Source of the DNA: Anaerolineae bacterium CG2_30_58_95
Lineage (GTDB): Bacteria > Chloroflexota > Anaerolineae > Anaerolineales > Villigracilaceae
Length of the DNA: 8,467 nucleotides
Direction of reading: 5' to 3'
Assembly (NCBI GenBank): GCA_001872165.1
Contig: MNXK01000021.1
Span: 1-8,467, forward strand
The stretch's first letter is position 1. Every line of letters begins with the position of its first letter. The position numbers and the translations under genes were made by a program. Shown here in pieces: positions 1-5,855 of the stretch. Under the pieces are notes generated by a model. The model was not told the origin of the DNA. It worked only from the letters and a program-made list of their open reading frames with translations, and made no database searches.

Positions 1-53
1 AAGCTTTGCGCAAGGGCGCGGAGTGCGCCAAGAAACAAACTTCTCTCCAATGA
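1..53 (+). CDS. C-terminal end of an upstream gene (partial)
   Basis: Frame 3 is open from the window edge and reads ALRKGAECAKKQTSLQ, then TGA at 51-53. The stop overlaps the ATG of the following epimerase as ATGA (50-53), a typical translational-coupling junction. That is the main reason to believe this is a real gene end. Only 16 residues are visible, so no product can be named. The neighbour suggests a sugar or cell-surface pathway, but that is only inference. Confidence 0.4.
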   Translation, partial: ALRKGAECAKKQTSLQ

Positions 54-979
54 ATTTCCTCATCACCGGCGCGGCCGGTTTTCTCGGCTCAACTCTCGCC
101 AATCAGCTTGCCCGCGAGGGACACCAGGTGCGCGGCCTGGATGACCTGTCAACCGGCGATCCCCAGGCGCTCGCCCCGGATGTCCATTTCACGCGCGGGG
201 ACGTGAACGACCGGCCCAAGTTATGGACACTGCTTCAAGAGGTGGATTGTGTCTACCACCTGGCGGCGCGTGTTTCGGTTCAGGAATCGATCCTGTACCC
301 GGGCAAATACAACGCCGCCAACGTGGACGGGACCGTCAGCCTGATGGAGGCCATGCGCGATGTCGGCATCCGGCGCGTGGTGCTTGCCTCCTCCGGCGCG
401 ATCTACGGCGACCAGCAAGTCCAACCATTGAGCGAGGGACTGTCCCCCAAGCCGCGTTCGCCGTATGCCGTCTCGAAGCTGGCGGCGGAATACTACGTTC
501 GCACGATTGGGACGCTGTGGGGCATCGAAACGGTCAGCCTGCGCATCTTCAACGCCTATGGGCCAGGCCAGCACTTGCCGCCTTCCCACGCGCCGGTAGT
601 GCCGTATTTCCTGCGCCAGGCACTGCGCGACGGGACGCTGGTCGTCCACAGCGACGGCCAGCAGACGCGTGACTACGTCTACGTGGATGACGTAACCGCC
701 GCGATGGTAGCTGCCGCCACAGCGCCCGGTCTCAACGGGCTGGTGATCAACGTGGGCAGCAGCACCGAGACCAGCGTGCGCGACCTTGTCAGGCTGGTGC
801 TGGAGATCACCGGCAGCAAGGCCAACGTGGTCTACAACGCCCAGACCGAGGGGGGAGTCTCGCGCATGTGCGCGGACCTGAACCTGGCAGAGCAAAAACT
901 GAATTACAAGCCTTCGATCTCATTGGAAGAGGGCTTGCGGCTGACGATGGCGCGCGACCCGCGCTTCAAGAGTGCATGA
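50..979 (+). CDS. NAD-dependent epimerase/dehydratase (extended SDR)
   Basis: This 309-aa cytoplasmic protein belongs to the extended short-chain dehydrogenase family acting on nucleotide sugars (UDP-glucose 4-epimerase / dTDP-glucose 4,6-dehydratase type). Visible motifs: the Rossmann loop GAAGFLG at residues 7-13; acidic D31-D32 after beta-2, favouring NAD; HLAA at 70-73; the catalytic SS at 114-115; YAVSK with Y139 and K143; the family signature RIFNAYGPGQ; and a substrate-side TRDYVYVDD segment. The length is normal for the family. I chose ATG 50 because the protein then starts MNFLITGAAG right at the first beta strand and overlaps the previous stop as ATGA. An upstream GTG at 23 would add nine residues with no family support. 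The exact substrate cannot be read from sequence: UDP-Glc/Gal, UDP-GlcNAc or a dTDP-sugar are all possible. The coupled upstream gene suggests a polysaccharide or glycan operon. Confidence 0.92.
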   Translation: MNFLITGAAGFLGSTLANQLAREGHQVRGLDDLSTGDPQALAPDVHFTRGDVNDRPKLWTLLQEVDCVYHLAARVSVQESILYPGKYNAANVDGTVSLMEAMRDVGIRRVVLASSGAIYGDQQVQPLSEGLSPKPRSPYAVSKLAAEYYVRTIGTLWGIETVSLRIFNAYGPGQHLPPSHAPVVPYFLRQALRDGTLVVHSDGQQTRDYVYVDDVTAAMVAAATAPGLNGLVINVGSSTETSVRDLVRLVLEITGSKANVVYNAQTEGGVSRMCADLNLAEQKLNYKPSISLEEGLRLTMARDPRFKSA

Positions 980-997
980 ATTATTCACCACACGGGT

Positions 998-1039
998 GCC
1001 TGCGCACTGCGTCTTCGCGCAGCGAACGGCAGTGCAGGC
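998..1039 (+). repeat. Nested imperfect inverted repeat (hairpin)
   Basis: Outer arms GCCTGCGCACTGC (998-1010) and GCAGTGCAGGC (1029-1039) pair with a two-base bulge. Inside them, TTCGC (1014-1018) and GCGAA (1022-1026) form a second perfect stem around a 3-nt loop. It lies 19 nt after the epimerase stop and has no T tract, so it is not a classical intrinsic terminator. It may stabilise the 3' end of the mRNA, or be one copy of a dispersed repeat. The rest of 980-1106 shows nothing else that I can identify. Confidence 0.5.
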
Positions 1040-1106
1040 AGAGCACGCGGAGAACACGAGGAGTGAAAATTCAAAGATAAACTCCGAAAACTGGACTTGT
1101 GTTCTA

Positions 1107-1134
1107 TTGACAATATCATCCGTTTTGGTATACT
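1107..1134 (+). promoter_or_regulatory. Strong sigma-70 promoter with extended -10
   Basis: A perfect -35 hexamer TTGACA (1107-1112) is followed after 16 nt by TATACT (1129-1134), which is preceded by TGG (extended -10 TGn). The predicted start is near 1140-1142, about 100 nt upstream of the NYN start codon. This is the best promoter in the window. It would drive the structured leader and the NYN remnant, and by readthrough the DNA glycosylase gene. Confidence 0.75.
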
Positions 1135-1137
1135 AAA

Positions 1138-1189
1138 TGCGGTATTCGCCCCAGCGTTGTTCCGCCCGATGCTGGGAATTGTATCCGCA
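1138..1189 (+). ncRNA. Structured 5' leader or small RNA, unknown class
   Basis: Immediately downstream of the promoter the sequence can fold as a closing stem TGCGG (1138-1142) with CCGCA (1185-1189). Within it lies a second stem CCCAGC (1150-1155) with GCTGGG (1171-1176), enclosing a 15-nt loop. A terminator-like hairpin follows at once. The arrangement of promoter, two-stem fold, then terminator resembles an attenuated leader or a short independent RNA of about 75 nt. I do not recognise any known riboswitch consensus. The predicted transcription start lies within the 5' strand of the closing stem, so that stem may be incomplete. Only the base pairing is seen; the function is inference. Confidence 0.4.
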
Positions 1190-1218
1190 AGGCCACTCGA
1201 CAAGAGTGGCCTTTGTTC
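1189..1218 (+). terminator. Intrinsic terminator-like hairpin in the NYN leader
   Basis: A perfect 10-bp inverted repeat AAGGCCACTC (1189-1198) / GAGTGGCCTT (1204-1213) encloses the 5-nt loop GACAA and runs into a T-rich tail (TTTGTTCT, 1212-1219). It lies between the promoter and the start codon of the NYN gene (1239). It would therefore either end a short RNA or attenuate transcription into the gene. The T tract is interrupted by G, so efficiency is uncertain. Confidence 0.6.
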
Positions 1219-1238
1219 TAAAAACAGGGAGATTAGAC

Positions 1239-1526
1239 ATGAACACAACCCGAATCGCAATTTTTATTGATGGGGGCTATCTTGATGTGACCAATCGTGA
1301 TGAATGCAATGGTATGAAAATTGATTACGCCAAACTTGCCATTAAACTGGCAGGTGGCATAGAAATCCTCAGAACGTATTATTACAATTGTCTCCCTTAC
1401 CAACAAACTCATCCAACGGAGGAAGAATCAAAGCGATTTGCACAAGCGCAAAAATTTCACTCTGCTTTGAAGGCCCTGCCCCGCTTCGAAGTTCGGGAAG
1501 GAATGCTGGTCTATTTATACAGGTAA
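1239..1526 (+). pseudogene. NYN-domain (LabA-like) protein, 3'-truncated
   Basis: The encoded 95 residues start MNTTRIAIFIDGGYL, the first beta strand and first acidic position (D11) of the NYN/PIN-like nuclease fold. They continue through the family's RTYYYNCLPYQ segment and the PTEEESKRFAQAQ helix. The reading stops at LPRFEVREGMLVYLYR. Full members are roughly twice as long and carry further acidic residues (a second Asp cluster and a GDSD-type motif) in the missing half, so a nuclease made from this would lack most of its active site. No continuation appears in other frames, because the glycosylase gene starts 19 nt later. ATG 1239 is supported by GGGAG at 1227-1231, 7 nt upstream. Base composition is AT-richer than its neighbours. 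It retains a strong promoter, so a short product may still be made. It is most likely a deletion remnant, though a naturally short variant cannot be excluded. Confidence 0.7.
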
Positions 1527-1545
1527 ATAACTATTGTCCTCCGTG

Positions 1546-2109
1546 ATGAAAATTTTTCCCCGCCATTTTTATGCCCTACCAACCCTGATCGTCGCTCGCG
1601 AGCTGCTCGGCGCGCGGCTGGTGCGGATTCTGGACGGTCAACGGCTCTCCGCCATCATCACCGAGACCGAGGCCTACATCGGCGAGCAAGATTTGGGCTG
1701 CCATGCCCATGCGGGGAAAACGAAGCGCAACACGGTCATGTACGGGCCGCCGGGTCATGCCTACGTCTACTTTACTTATGGTATGCACTGGTGCCTGAAC
1801 GCGGTCACCGAGGCGGAGGGCTTCCCGGCTGCGGTGCTGATCCGCGCCATCAAGCCAGAAGAAGGCGCTGAAATCATCCATGCCCGCCGCAATGGGCGCG
1901 ATACCCATGGCCCGGCCAAGTTGACCCAGGCGCTCGGCATTGACGGGGCGCTGAACGGCGTCAACTTGTGCGACCAGGCTGCGGGTCTATGGATCGAAGC
2001 GGGGTCCTCCATCCCCGACGAAGCCGTGACGATTGGCCCACGCGTGGGGTTATATACAGTACCGGAGCCATGGAAGAGCAAGCCATGGCGATTCACATTC
2101 AGAGAGTAG
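1546..2109 (+). CDS. mpg: 3-methyladenine DNA glycosylase (AAG/MPG family)
   Basis: This 187-aa base-excision repair enzyme removes alkylated and deaminated purines (3-methyladenine, hypoxanthine type lesions) from DNA. The AAG-family signature is complete: LLGARLV at 20-26; ETEAY at 40-44, where E42 and Y44 match the catalytic Glu and stacking Tyr of the human enzyme; H53 in GCHAHAG; TKRN at 59-62; GPPGHAYVYFTYGMHWCLN at 67-85; VLIRAIKP at 97-104; GPAKLTQALGI at 122-132; and the C-terminal PWRF. Length is normal for bacterial members. ATG 1546 gives the conventional N-terminus; a TTG at 1534 would add four residues. No clear Shine-Dalgarno is visible, so translation may depend on readthrough from the preceding NYN remnant. 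The stop codon (2107-2109) lies inside a GAGAGTA repeat unit that begins the next spacer. Confidence 0.93.
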   Translation: MKIFPRHFYALPTLIVARELLGARLVRILDGQRLSAIITETEAYIGEQDLGCHAHAGKTKRNTVMYGPPGHAYVYFTYGMHWCLNAVTEAEGFPAAVLIRAIKPEEGAEIIHARRNGRDTHGPAKLTQALGIDGALNGVNLCDQAAGLWIEAGSSIPDEAVTIGPRVGLYTVPEPWKSKPWRFTFRE

Positions 2110-2183
2110 AGAGGCGAAATTAGAGAGTAGCCGGCCTCTAGAAATCCCTACTCTCTACTCTCTATTCTCTACTCTCTACTCTC
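2101..2183 (+). repeat. Heptamer repeat spacer with inverted arms
   Basis: Five consecutive 7-nt units occupy 2149-2183: TACTCTC, TACTCTC, TATTCTC, TACTCTC, TACTCTC. The reverse complement of the unit, GAGAGTA, occurs twice upstream, at 2102-2108 and 2123-2129. The two sides can pair into a long imperfect hairpin with a GC-containing centre (CCGGCC, 2131-2136). The first inverted unit overlaps the mpg stop codon and the array ends shortly before the fabI ribosome-binding site. Heptanucleotide tandem repeats (STRR) are known from cyanobacteria; a link to those is inference. Confidence 0.85.
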
Positions 2184-2205
2184 TTGTCCTGCCAATGGAG
2201 GCTTT

Positions 2206-2994
2206 ATGGGTATTCTCGAAGGTAAAACTGCTTTGGTATTTGGCCTCGCCAATGAGCGCTCGATTGCCTGGGGCATCACGCAGGCCATGCACGCGCAAGG
2301 GGCAAAAATCGGCATCAGTTATGCGGGAGAGGCGCTGGAGAGGCGCGTGCGGCCGCTGGCCGCTGCGGTCGGATGCGCCTTCGTCGAGGCGTGCGATGTC
2401 TCGAAAGACGCGGATATCGCCGTTGTCGCCGCGAAGGCTGGCGCAGCCTTTGGGCAGATTGACATCCTGATCCACTCCATCGCCTTTGCTGTCCGCGACG
2501 AGCTGAATGGGCCGTACTACAACACCAGCCGCGAGGGCTTCCGCACCGCCATGGATATTAGCGTGTATTCCTTCGTCGCCCTGGCGCGCGCCTTTCAACC
2601 GTGGATGCGGCGGGGCGGGGCGATGTTGTGCATGACCTACTACGGCGCGGAGAAGGTCGTCCCGCACTATAACGTGATGGGCGTCGCCAAGTCGGCTTTG
2701 GAGGCTTCGACGCGTTACCTGGCTTACGATTTCGGGCCGCAAGGGGTGCGCGTCAACGCCATTTCTGCCGGGCCTATCCGCACGCTGGCGGCGGCCGGCG
2801 TGAGCGGCTTCAAAGATATGTACCGCCAGTTCGCTGAGATGGCTCCGCTGCGCGAGAACATCACCACTGAAGATGTGGGCAACGCGGCGGTCTTCCTTTG
2901 TTCGGATATGGCCGCGCACATCACCGGTGAAGTTCTGTACGTCGATTCGGGTTACAACATCATGGGCGTGCCGGAACCGCCAACAAAAGAGTGA
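2206..2994 (+). CDS. fabI: Enoyl-[acyl-carrier-protein] reductase (FabI)
   Basis: This 262-aa SDR enzyme reduces trans-2-enoyl-ACP with NAD(P)H in the last step of each cycle of type II fatty-acid elongation in the cytoplasm. The FabI-specific dinucleotide loop [11 protein letters not shown] is at 13-23. The catalytic set fits the FabI pattern Y145-x9-Y155-x6-K162 within [19 protein letters not shown]. The segment [16 protein letters not shown] (184-199) is typical of the substrate loop, and the C-terminus ends [10 protein letters not shown] plus a short tail. Length matches E. coli FabI. ATG 2206 is preceded by GGAGG (2197-2201), a slightly close but convincing ribosome-binding site. The gene stands alone, between the heptamer spacer and a strong terminator, so its own promoter should lie within or before the repeat spacer; I cannot see a clear one. 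Confidence 0.95.
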   Translation: MGILEGKTALVFGLANERSIAWGITQAMHAQGAKIGISYAGEALERRVRPLAAAVGCAFVEACDVSKDADIAVVAAKAGAAFGQIDILIHSIAFAVRDELNGPYYNTSREGFRTAMDISVYSFVALARAFQPWMRRGGAMLCMTYYGAEKVVPHYNVMGVAKSALEASTRYLAYDFGPQGVRVNAISAGPIRTLAAAGVSGFKDMYRQFAEMAPLRENITTEDVGNAAVFLCSDMAAHITGEVLYVDSGYNIMGVPEPPTKE

Positions 2995-2997
2995 CCT

Positions 2998-3028
2998 CAC
3001 CCCTGCCCCTCTCCTAAAAGGAGGGGGG
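2998..3028 (+). repeat. G/C-rich hairpin, probable dispersed repeat unit
   Basis: CCCCTCTCCT (3006-3015) and AGGAGGGGGG (3019-3028) pair around an AAA loop, with one G-U pair. The preceding CACCCCTGCC fits a common bacterial intergenic repeat style (CCTCACCCCTGCCCCTCTCC...). It begins a few bases after the fabI stop and has no T tail. It probably acts as an mRNA 3' stem ahead of the true terminator. Confidence 0.5.
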
Positions 3029-3044
3029 AATTGCAGAAGATGAT

Positions 3045-3083
3045 AAAATAGGGCGCGGATACTCCGTGTCCTATTTTTCTTTG
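3045..3083 (+). terminator. Rho-independent terminator after fabI
   Basis: The arms AAAATAGGGCGCGGA (3045-3059) and TCCGTGTCCTATTTT (3063-3077) form a 15-bp stem with two G-U pairs and the 3-nt loop TAC. The 3' arm runs into TCTTTG, so the transcript has a U-rich tail. The A-rich 5' side makes it usable in both directions. It separates fabI from the bactofilin gene. Confidence 0.85.
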
Positions 3084-3098
3084 TGATTGTGGTGAAGA

Positions 3099-3524
3099 AT
3101 GTTCAAACGTAATACACAACAAACCCAGCCCAGCACGGTGCAGGCCGTCGAGCGCATCACTTCGGTGCTTGGCGCGGGGGTTATCTGGCAGGGCAACATC
3201 TCCGGCTCCGGCGGCGTGCGCATCGAAGGCGCCTTCGAGGGACAGGTCGCCATGCGCGGCATCCTTGTCGTCGGCGAGACGGGACGCGTCACCTGCGAAA
3301 ATATCCGCGCCAACACCGTCATCGTGGCCGGGGCGGTGCGCGGCAACATCCTCGCGCAGAAGGTCGAGATCCGCGCCACCGGCCGCATCTGGGGGGACGT
3401 GGTCACGGTCTCCTTCGCCACCGAAGAGGGCGCCTTCCTGCGCGGCCAGGTCACTATGGAAGACGCCGTCGAGCTGGACCTTGGCCCGGAGCCTGCCGAG
3501 CAGACAGCCACCAGCAATCAGTGA
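3099..3524 (+). CDS. Bactofilin (polymer-forming cytoskeletal protein)
   Basis: This 141-aa protein of the bactofilin family (PF04519) self-assembles into nucleotide-free filaments, often at the membrane, and scaffolds cell-shape or surface machinery. The core, residues about 22-120, shows the regular short beta-strand repeats of the beta-helix fold with spaced glycines: VLGAGVIWQGNISGSGGV, RIEGAFEGQV, ILVVGETGRV, IVAGAVRGNI, VEIRATGRIWGDV. The flanking ends are disordered-looking: a polar MFKRNTQQTQPS head and a PEPAEQTATSNQ tail. This matches the known architecture. ATG 3099 follows GGTGA at 3091-3095. The gene starts just after the fabI terminator; I see no consensus promoter. The AT-rich RM island begins 25 nt after its stop. 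Confidence 0.9.
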   Translation: MFKRNTQQTQPSTVQAVERITSVLGAGVIWQGNISGSGGVRIEGAFEGQVAMRGILVVGETGRVTCENIRANTVIVAGAVRGNILAQKVEIRATGRIWGDVVTVSFATEEGAFLRGQVTMEDAVELDLGPEPAEQTATSNQ

Positions 3525-3549
3525 CGGTTGCCAGTTACCGGAGGCAGCA

Positions 3550-3840
3550 ATGGCTGACGAAACAACATCAGTGAAAATAAGTTCTCCAAACCCCATGAGC
3601 GAAAAGAGCTTCTCTTTTGACGATCTGGATGTCTTCACAACAGGGGCTTTACTTCAACCCTTGAAAGTTGTTAACAGAGATGGCAGCGAAGTGTGGTTCT
3701 GGGTGGTTTCAGAATTCATTGACGATACTTTCAGAGACGGACAGGTTTATAATCCTCCGGAAACAGCAAAATCCAAGAAAGAACTGTTGAAAGCATTGCA
3801 TAGTTCAACAAGTTCATCTGCGATCTCGATAATTTCATAA
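3550..3840 (+). CDS. Hypothetical 96-aa protein at the head of the RM island
   Basis: I do not recognise this protein. It starts MADETTSVKISSPNPMSEKS, has an acidic/aromatic middle (FSFDDLDVF, EVWFWVVSEFIDDTF) and ends in a Ser-rich tail STSSSAISIIS. I see no helix-turn-helix, zinc motif, signal peptide or membrane segment, so it does not look like a classical RM controller protein. ATG 3550 has an excellent GGAGG at 3540-3544. Its base composition shifts to AT-rich, like the two genes after it, and it sits 19 nt before the methyltransferase. This suggests it travelled with that cassette and is co-transcribed. An upstream extension of the frame runs antiphase through the bactofilin gene and is not coding. 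Confidence 0.65.
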   Translation: MADETTSVKISSPNPMSEKSFSFDDLDVFTTGALLQPLKVVNRDGSEVWFWVVSEFIDDTFRDGQVYNPPETAKSKKELLKALHSSTSSSAISIIS

Positions 3841-3859
3841 ACAAATCGGGAATGTAATA

Positions 3860-4726
3860 ATGCTCGAATCTACGCAAATCTTTGAAAAAGACGGTCACAA
3901 GGTAATTCTTGGGGATGCGTTAGAGGTATTGACCACATTGATTCCAGACGAATCAATAGATTTGATATTTGCCGACCCTCCTTATAATATCGGCAAAGAT
4001 TTCAATGGACGTAAAGATAAATGGCCATCTGAAGAAGAATATATCGAATGGTGTTATGAGTGGCTCGCCTTGTGTATCCAAAAACTCAAGCCAAATGGCA
4101 GTTTTTATGTGATGACTTCCACGCAGGCAATGCCAAATTTCGACATTTTCCTGCGAAAAAAACTGGACATCCTTTCCAGAATAGTGTGGTATTACGATAG
4201 TTCTGGCGTTCAGGCAAAGCGATACTACGGCTCGATGTATGAACCTATCCTGTTTTGCGTAAAAGATAAAGACAACTATACTTTTAATGGCACAAATATT
4301 TTAGTGGAGGCAAAGACAGGTGCAAAGCGAAAACTGATTGATTATCGCAAACATGTTCCAACCGTTTACAACACTCAAAAGATTCCTGGCAATGTTTGGG
4401 AAATACCCCGCGTTCGATACCGCATGGGCGAATATGAAAATCATCCCACCCAAAAACCTGTGTTGCTTCTGGAGCGCATTATCCTTGCAAGTTCAAATCC
4501 AGGCGATGTGGTTCTCGATCCCTTTTCTGGTACCTTTACCACTTCGTTTGTAGCAAAAAAATTTAGGCGGCAGTCCATCGGCATTGAAATCGAGGAAGAA
4601 TATGTAAAAATCGGCTTGAGGCGTTTGGAAATTCTATTCTCTTACAATGGGGAGGAACTTCGACGCGAACCGCGCTCATTCGAGAAAGTTCCCCCAGCCC
4701 AACAGTCTCTTAAGTTATTTGGATAA
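3860..4726 (+). CDS. Site-specific adenine-N6 DNA methyltransferase, YhdJ-like
   Basis: This 288-aa beta-class amino-methyltransferase transfers a methyl group from S-adenosylmethionine to DNA adenine. Motif IV is DPPY (39-42) near the N-terminus. The SAM-binding motif LDPFSGTFTT (219-228) is near the C-terminus, preceded by HPTQKP (195-200). The central blocks SSGVQAKRYYGSMYEPI (114-130), KDNYTFNG (137-144), IDYRK (160-164) and KIPGNVWEIPRVRY (174-187) match, from memory, E. coli YhdJ, which methylates ATGCAT. That specificity is therefore likely but inferred. A target-recognition region lies between motif IV and the C-terminal block. Start ATG 3860 has only a weak GGG (3848-3850) upstream. 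It is followed 6 nt later by a probable endonuclease gene, making this a type II RM modification subunit rather than an orphan. Composition is AT-rich relative to the flanks, as expected for a transferred cassette. Confidence 0.93.
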   Translation: MLESTQIFEKDGHKVILGDALEVLTTLIPDESIDLIFADPPYNIGKDFNGRKDKWPSEEEYIEWCYEWLALCIQKLKPNGSFYVMTSTQAMPNFDIFLRKKLDILSRIVWYYDSSGVQAKRYYGSMYEPILFCVKDKDNYTFNGTNILVEAKTGAKRKLIDYRKHVPTVYNTQKIPGNVWEIPRVRYRMGEYENHPTQKPVLLLERIILASSNPGDVVLDPFSGTFTTSFVAKKFRRQSIGIEIEEEYVKIGLRRLEILFSYNGEELRREPRSFEKVPPAQQSLKLFG

Positions 4727-4732
4727 TTTCCA

Positions 4733-5842
4733 ATGGAACATGAATTCACGGCGCAGATACTGGAAGTATTGAAGAAGGCCTTTGGAGATAGGGGAGATTT
4801 TGTTTTTGAAAAAAGCCCTTTGCTCCAATACCTGAACATCAAAACCCGTTCCGCATCAAAAGGCTCAAAGTCACGCGGCAGTTTCGCCAATCTGTACGCC
4901 ATCTATGTCCTTGTTGAAGATTATCTTAAGCATGGCTTTGACGGTAAAAAAGGTTACAACAAATACGAAGGTGCAAGGTTTACTGCTTTGCTGGACCGCC
5001 AAAGAGAACTGCCATTTGGCAGTAAATTGCAAAACCACGCGCTCAATCACAGGCTAAATGAGGAGTTTAGAAAATATTTCCCCGAAATCGAGTATATCCC
5101 AATCCTCCGAGACATTCGGGAAAATCGCTATTGGTTCAACGAAAATTTACTTAAGATCAAAGTCGGAACAAGGACGCATAATATCGCGCAAGCAACGATC
5201 GAGATCATTGACCACTACGTCCAAGCGAAGGTAATTGCATTCCAATCGTTCATCGAGACCTGCGAACGCCTGAAAGCAATCTCCGACGAGAACGATCTGG
5301 CCGTATCCCAGTTCATCGAGGGATTGCTCGCGCCAAATGCAGACGCCAGAATATTCGAAATTGTCAGTTACGCCATCCTGCGTTTCTATTATCACGACCA
5401 GATTGTCTATTTCGGGTTTGACCTTGCTCACATAAAATCAGAAAACCTGCAACTATTCAAAACAGGGCGCACAAACGCCAATGACGGGGGCATAGATTTC
5501 GTTATGCGGCCATTGGGCAGATTTTTCCAGGTCACGGAAACATTGGATGTAAAAAAGTATTTCCTCGACATAGACAAAATTGACCGCTTTCCCATTTCGT
5601 TTGTCGTAAAGTCAATGGACGATGGAGATACCATTCGTCAAAGACTTCATGAAGGGGCGCAAAGGCTTTATTCCATCAATGCGATTGTCGAAAAATACAT
5701 GGCCTGCATCGAAGAAATCATCAATATTCCTATATTGATAAATTGCTTCCGAACATCGTGGGCTCAAGGCTATTTACGCCAGATCCTAGACGAAATCATC
5801 CTCCAAAGCAAAGTTGAGTTCAACTACGAGAATGTCGGGTGA
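4733..5842 (+). CDS. Probable type II restriction endonuclease
   Basis: This 369-aa protein lies 6 nt after the methyltransferase, the normal place for the partner endonuclease that cuts unmethylated target sites (probably ATGCAT, from the methylase). The first two thirds are helix-rich and basic (RSASKGSKSRGSFANLY at 39-55), consistent with DNA contact. A PD-(D/E)xK-like core is plausible: E209 in a helix (RIFEIVSYAILRFYY), then GRTNANDGGIDFVMR (245-259) with D251/D255, then the strand RFFQVTET (263-270). The third position reads Q-V-T instead of the usual (E/Q)-x-K, so the catalytic lysine is displaced, replaced, or supplied by nearby K274/K275. No HNH, GIY-YIG or PLD motif is visible. The C-terminus (NVG) overlaps an alternative upstream start of the next gene. 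Endonuclease function rests on both context and motif. Confidence 0.75.
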   Translation: MEHEFTAQILEVLKKAFGDRGDFVFEKSPLLQYLNIKTRSASKGSKSRGSFANLYAIYVLVEDYLKHGFDGKKGYNKYEGARFTALLDRQRELPFGSKLQNHALNHRLNEEFRKYFPEIEYIPILRDIRENRYWFNENLLKIKVGTRTHNIAQATIEIIDHYVQAKVIAFQSFIETCERLKAISDENDLAVSQFIEGLLAPNADARIFEIVSYAILRFYYHDQIVYFGFDLAHIKSENLQLFKTGRTNANDGGIDFVMRPLGRFFQVTETLDVKKYFLDIDKIDRFPISFVVKSMDDGDTIRQRLHEGAQRLYSINAIVEKYMACIEEIINIPILINCFRTSWAQGYLRQILDEIILQSKVEFNYENVG

Positions 5843-5855
5843 CCAATCCCCTACC

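Noticed and set aside
1..6. AAGCTT at the first base as a cloning or assembly boundary
   Set aside because: A single 6-base site at a window edge can be chance, and the coding frame runs through it without disruption.
2176..3000. Long open frame on the - strand opposite fabI (and similar ones opposite the epimerase at 221-895 and the PH-domain gene at 5940-6449)
   Set aside because: These are codon-bias shadows in GC-rich genes. Their translations are rich in His, Arg, Gly and Asp, show no family motif, and lie wholly under well-recognised genes.
3169..3549. Upstream extension of the 96-aa gene's frame through the bactofilin gene
   Set aside because: The extension is Arg/Ser/Pro-rich low-complexity antiphase sequence. 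The bactofilin in the other frame is clearly real, and a strong ribosome-binding site precedes ATG 3550.
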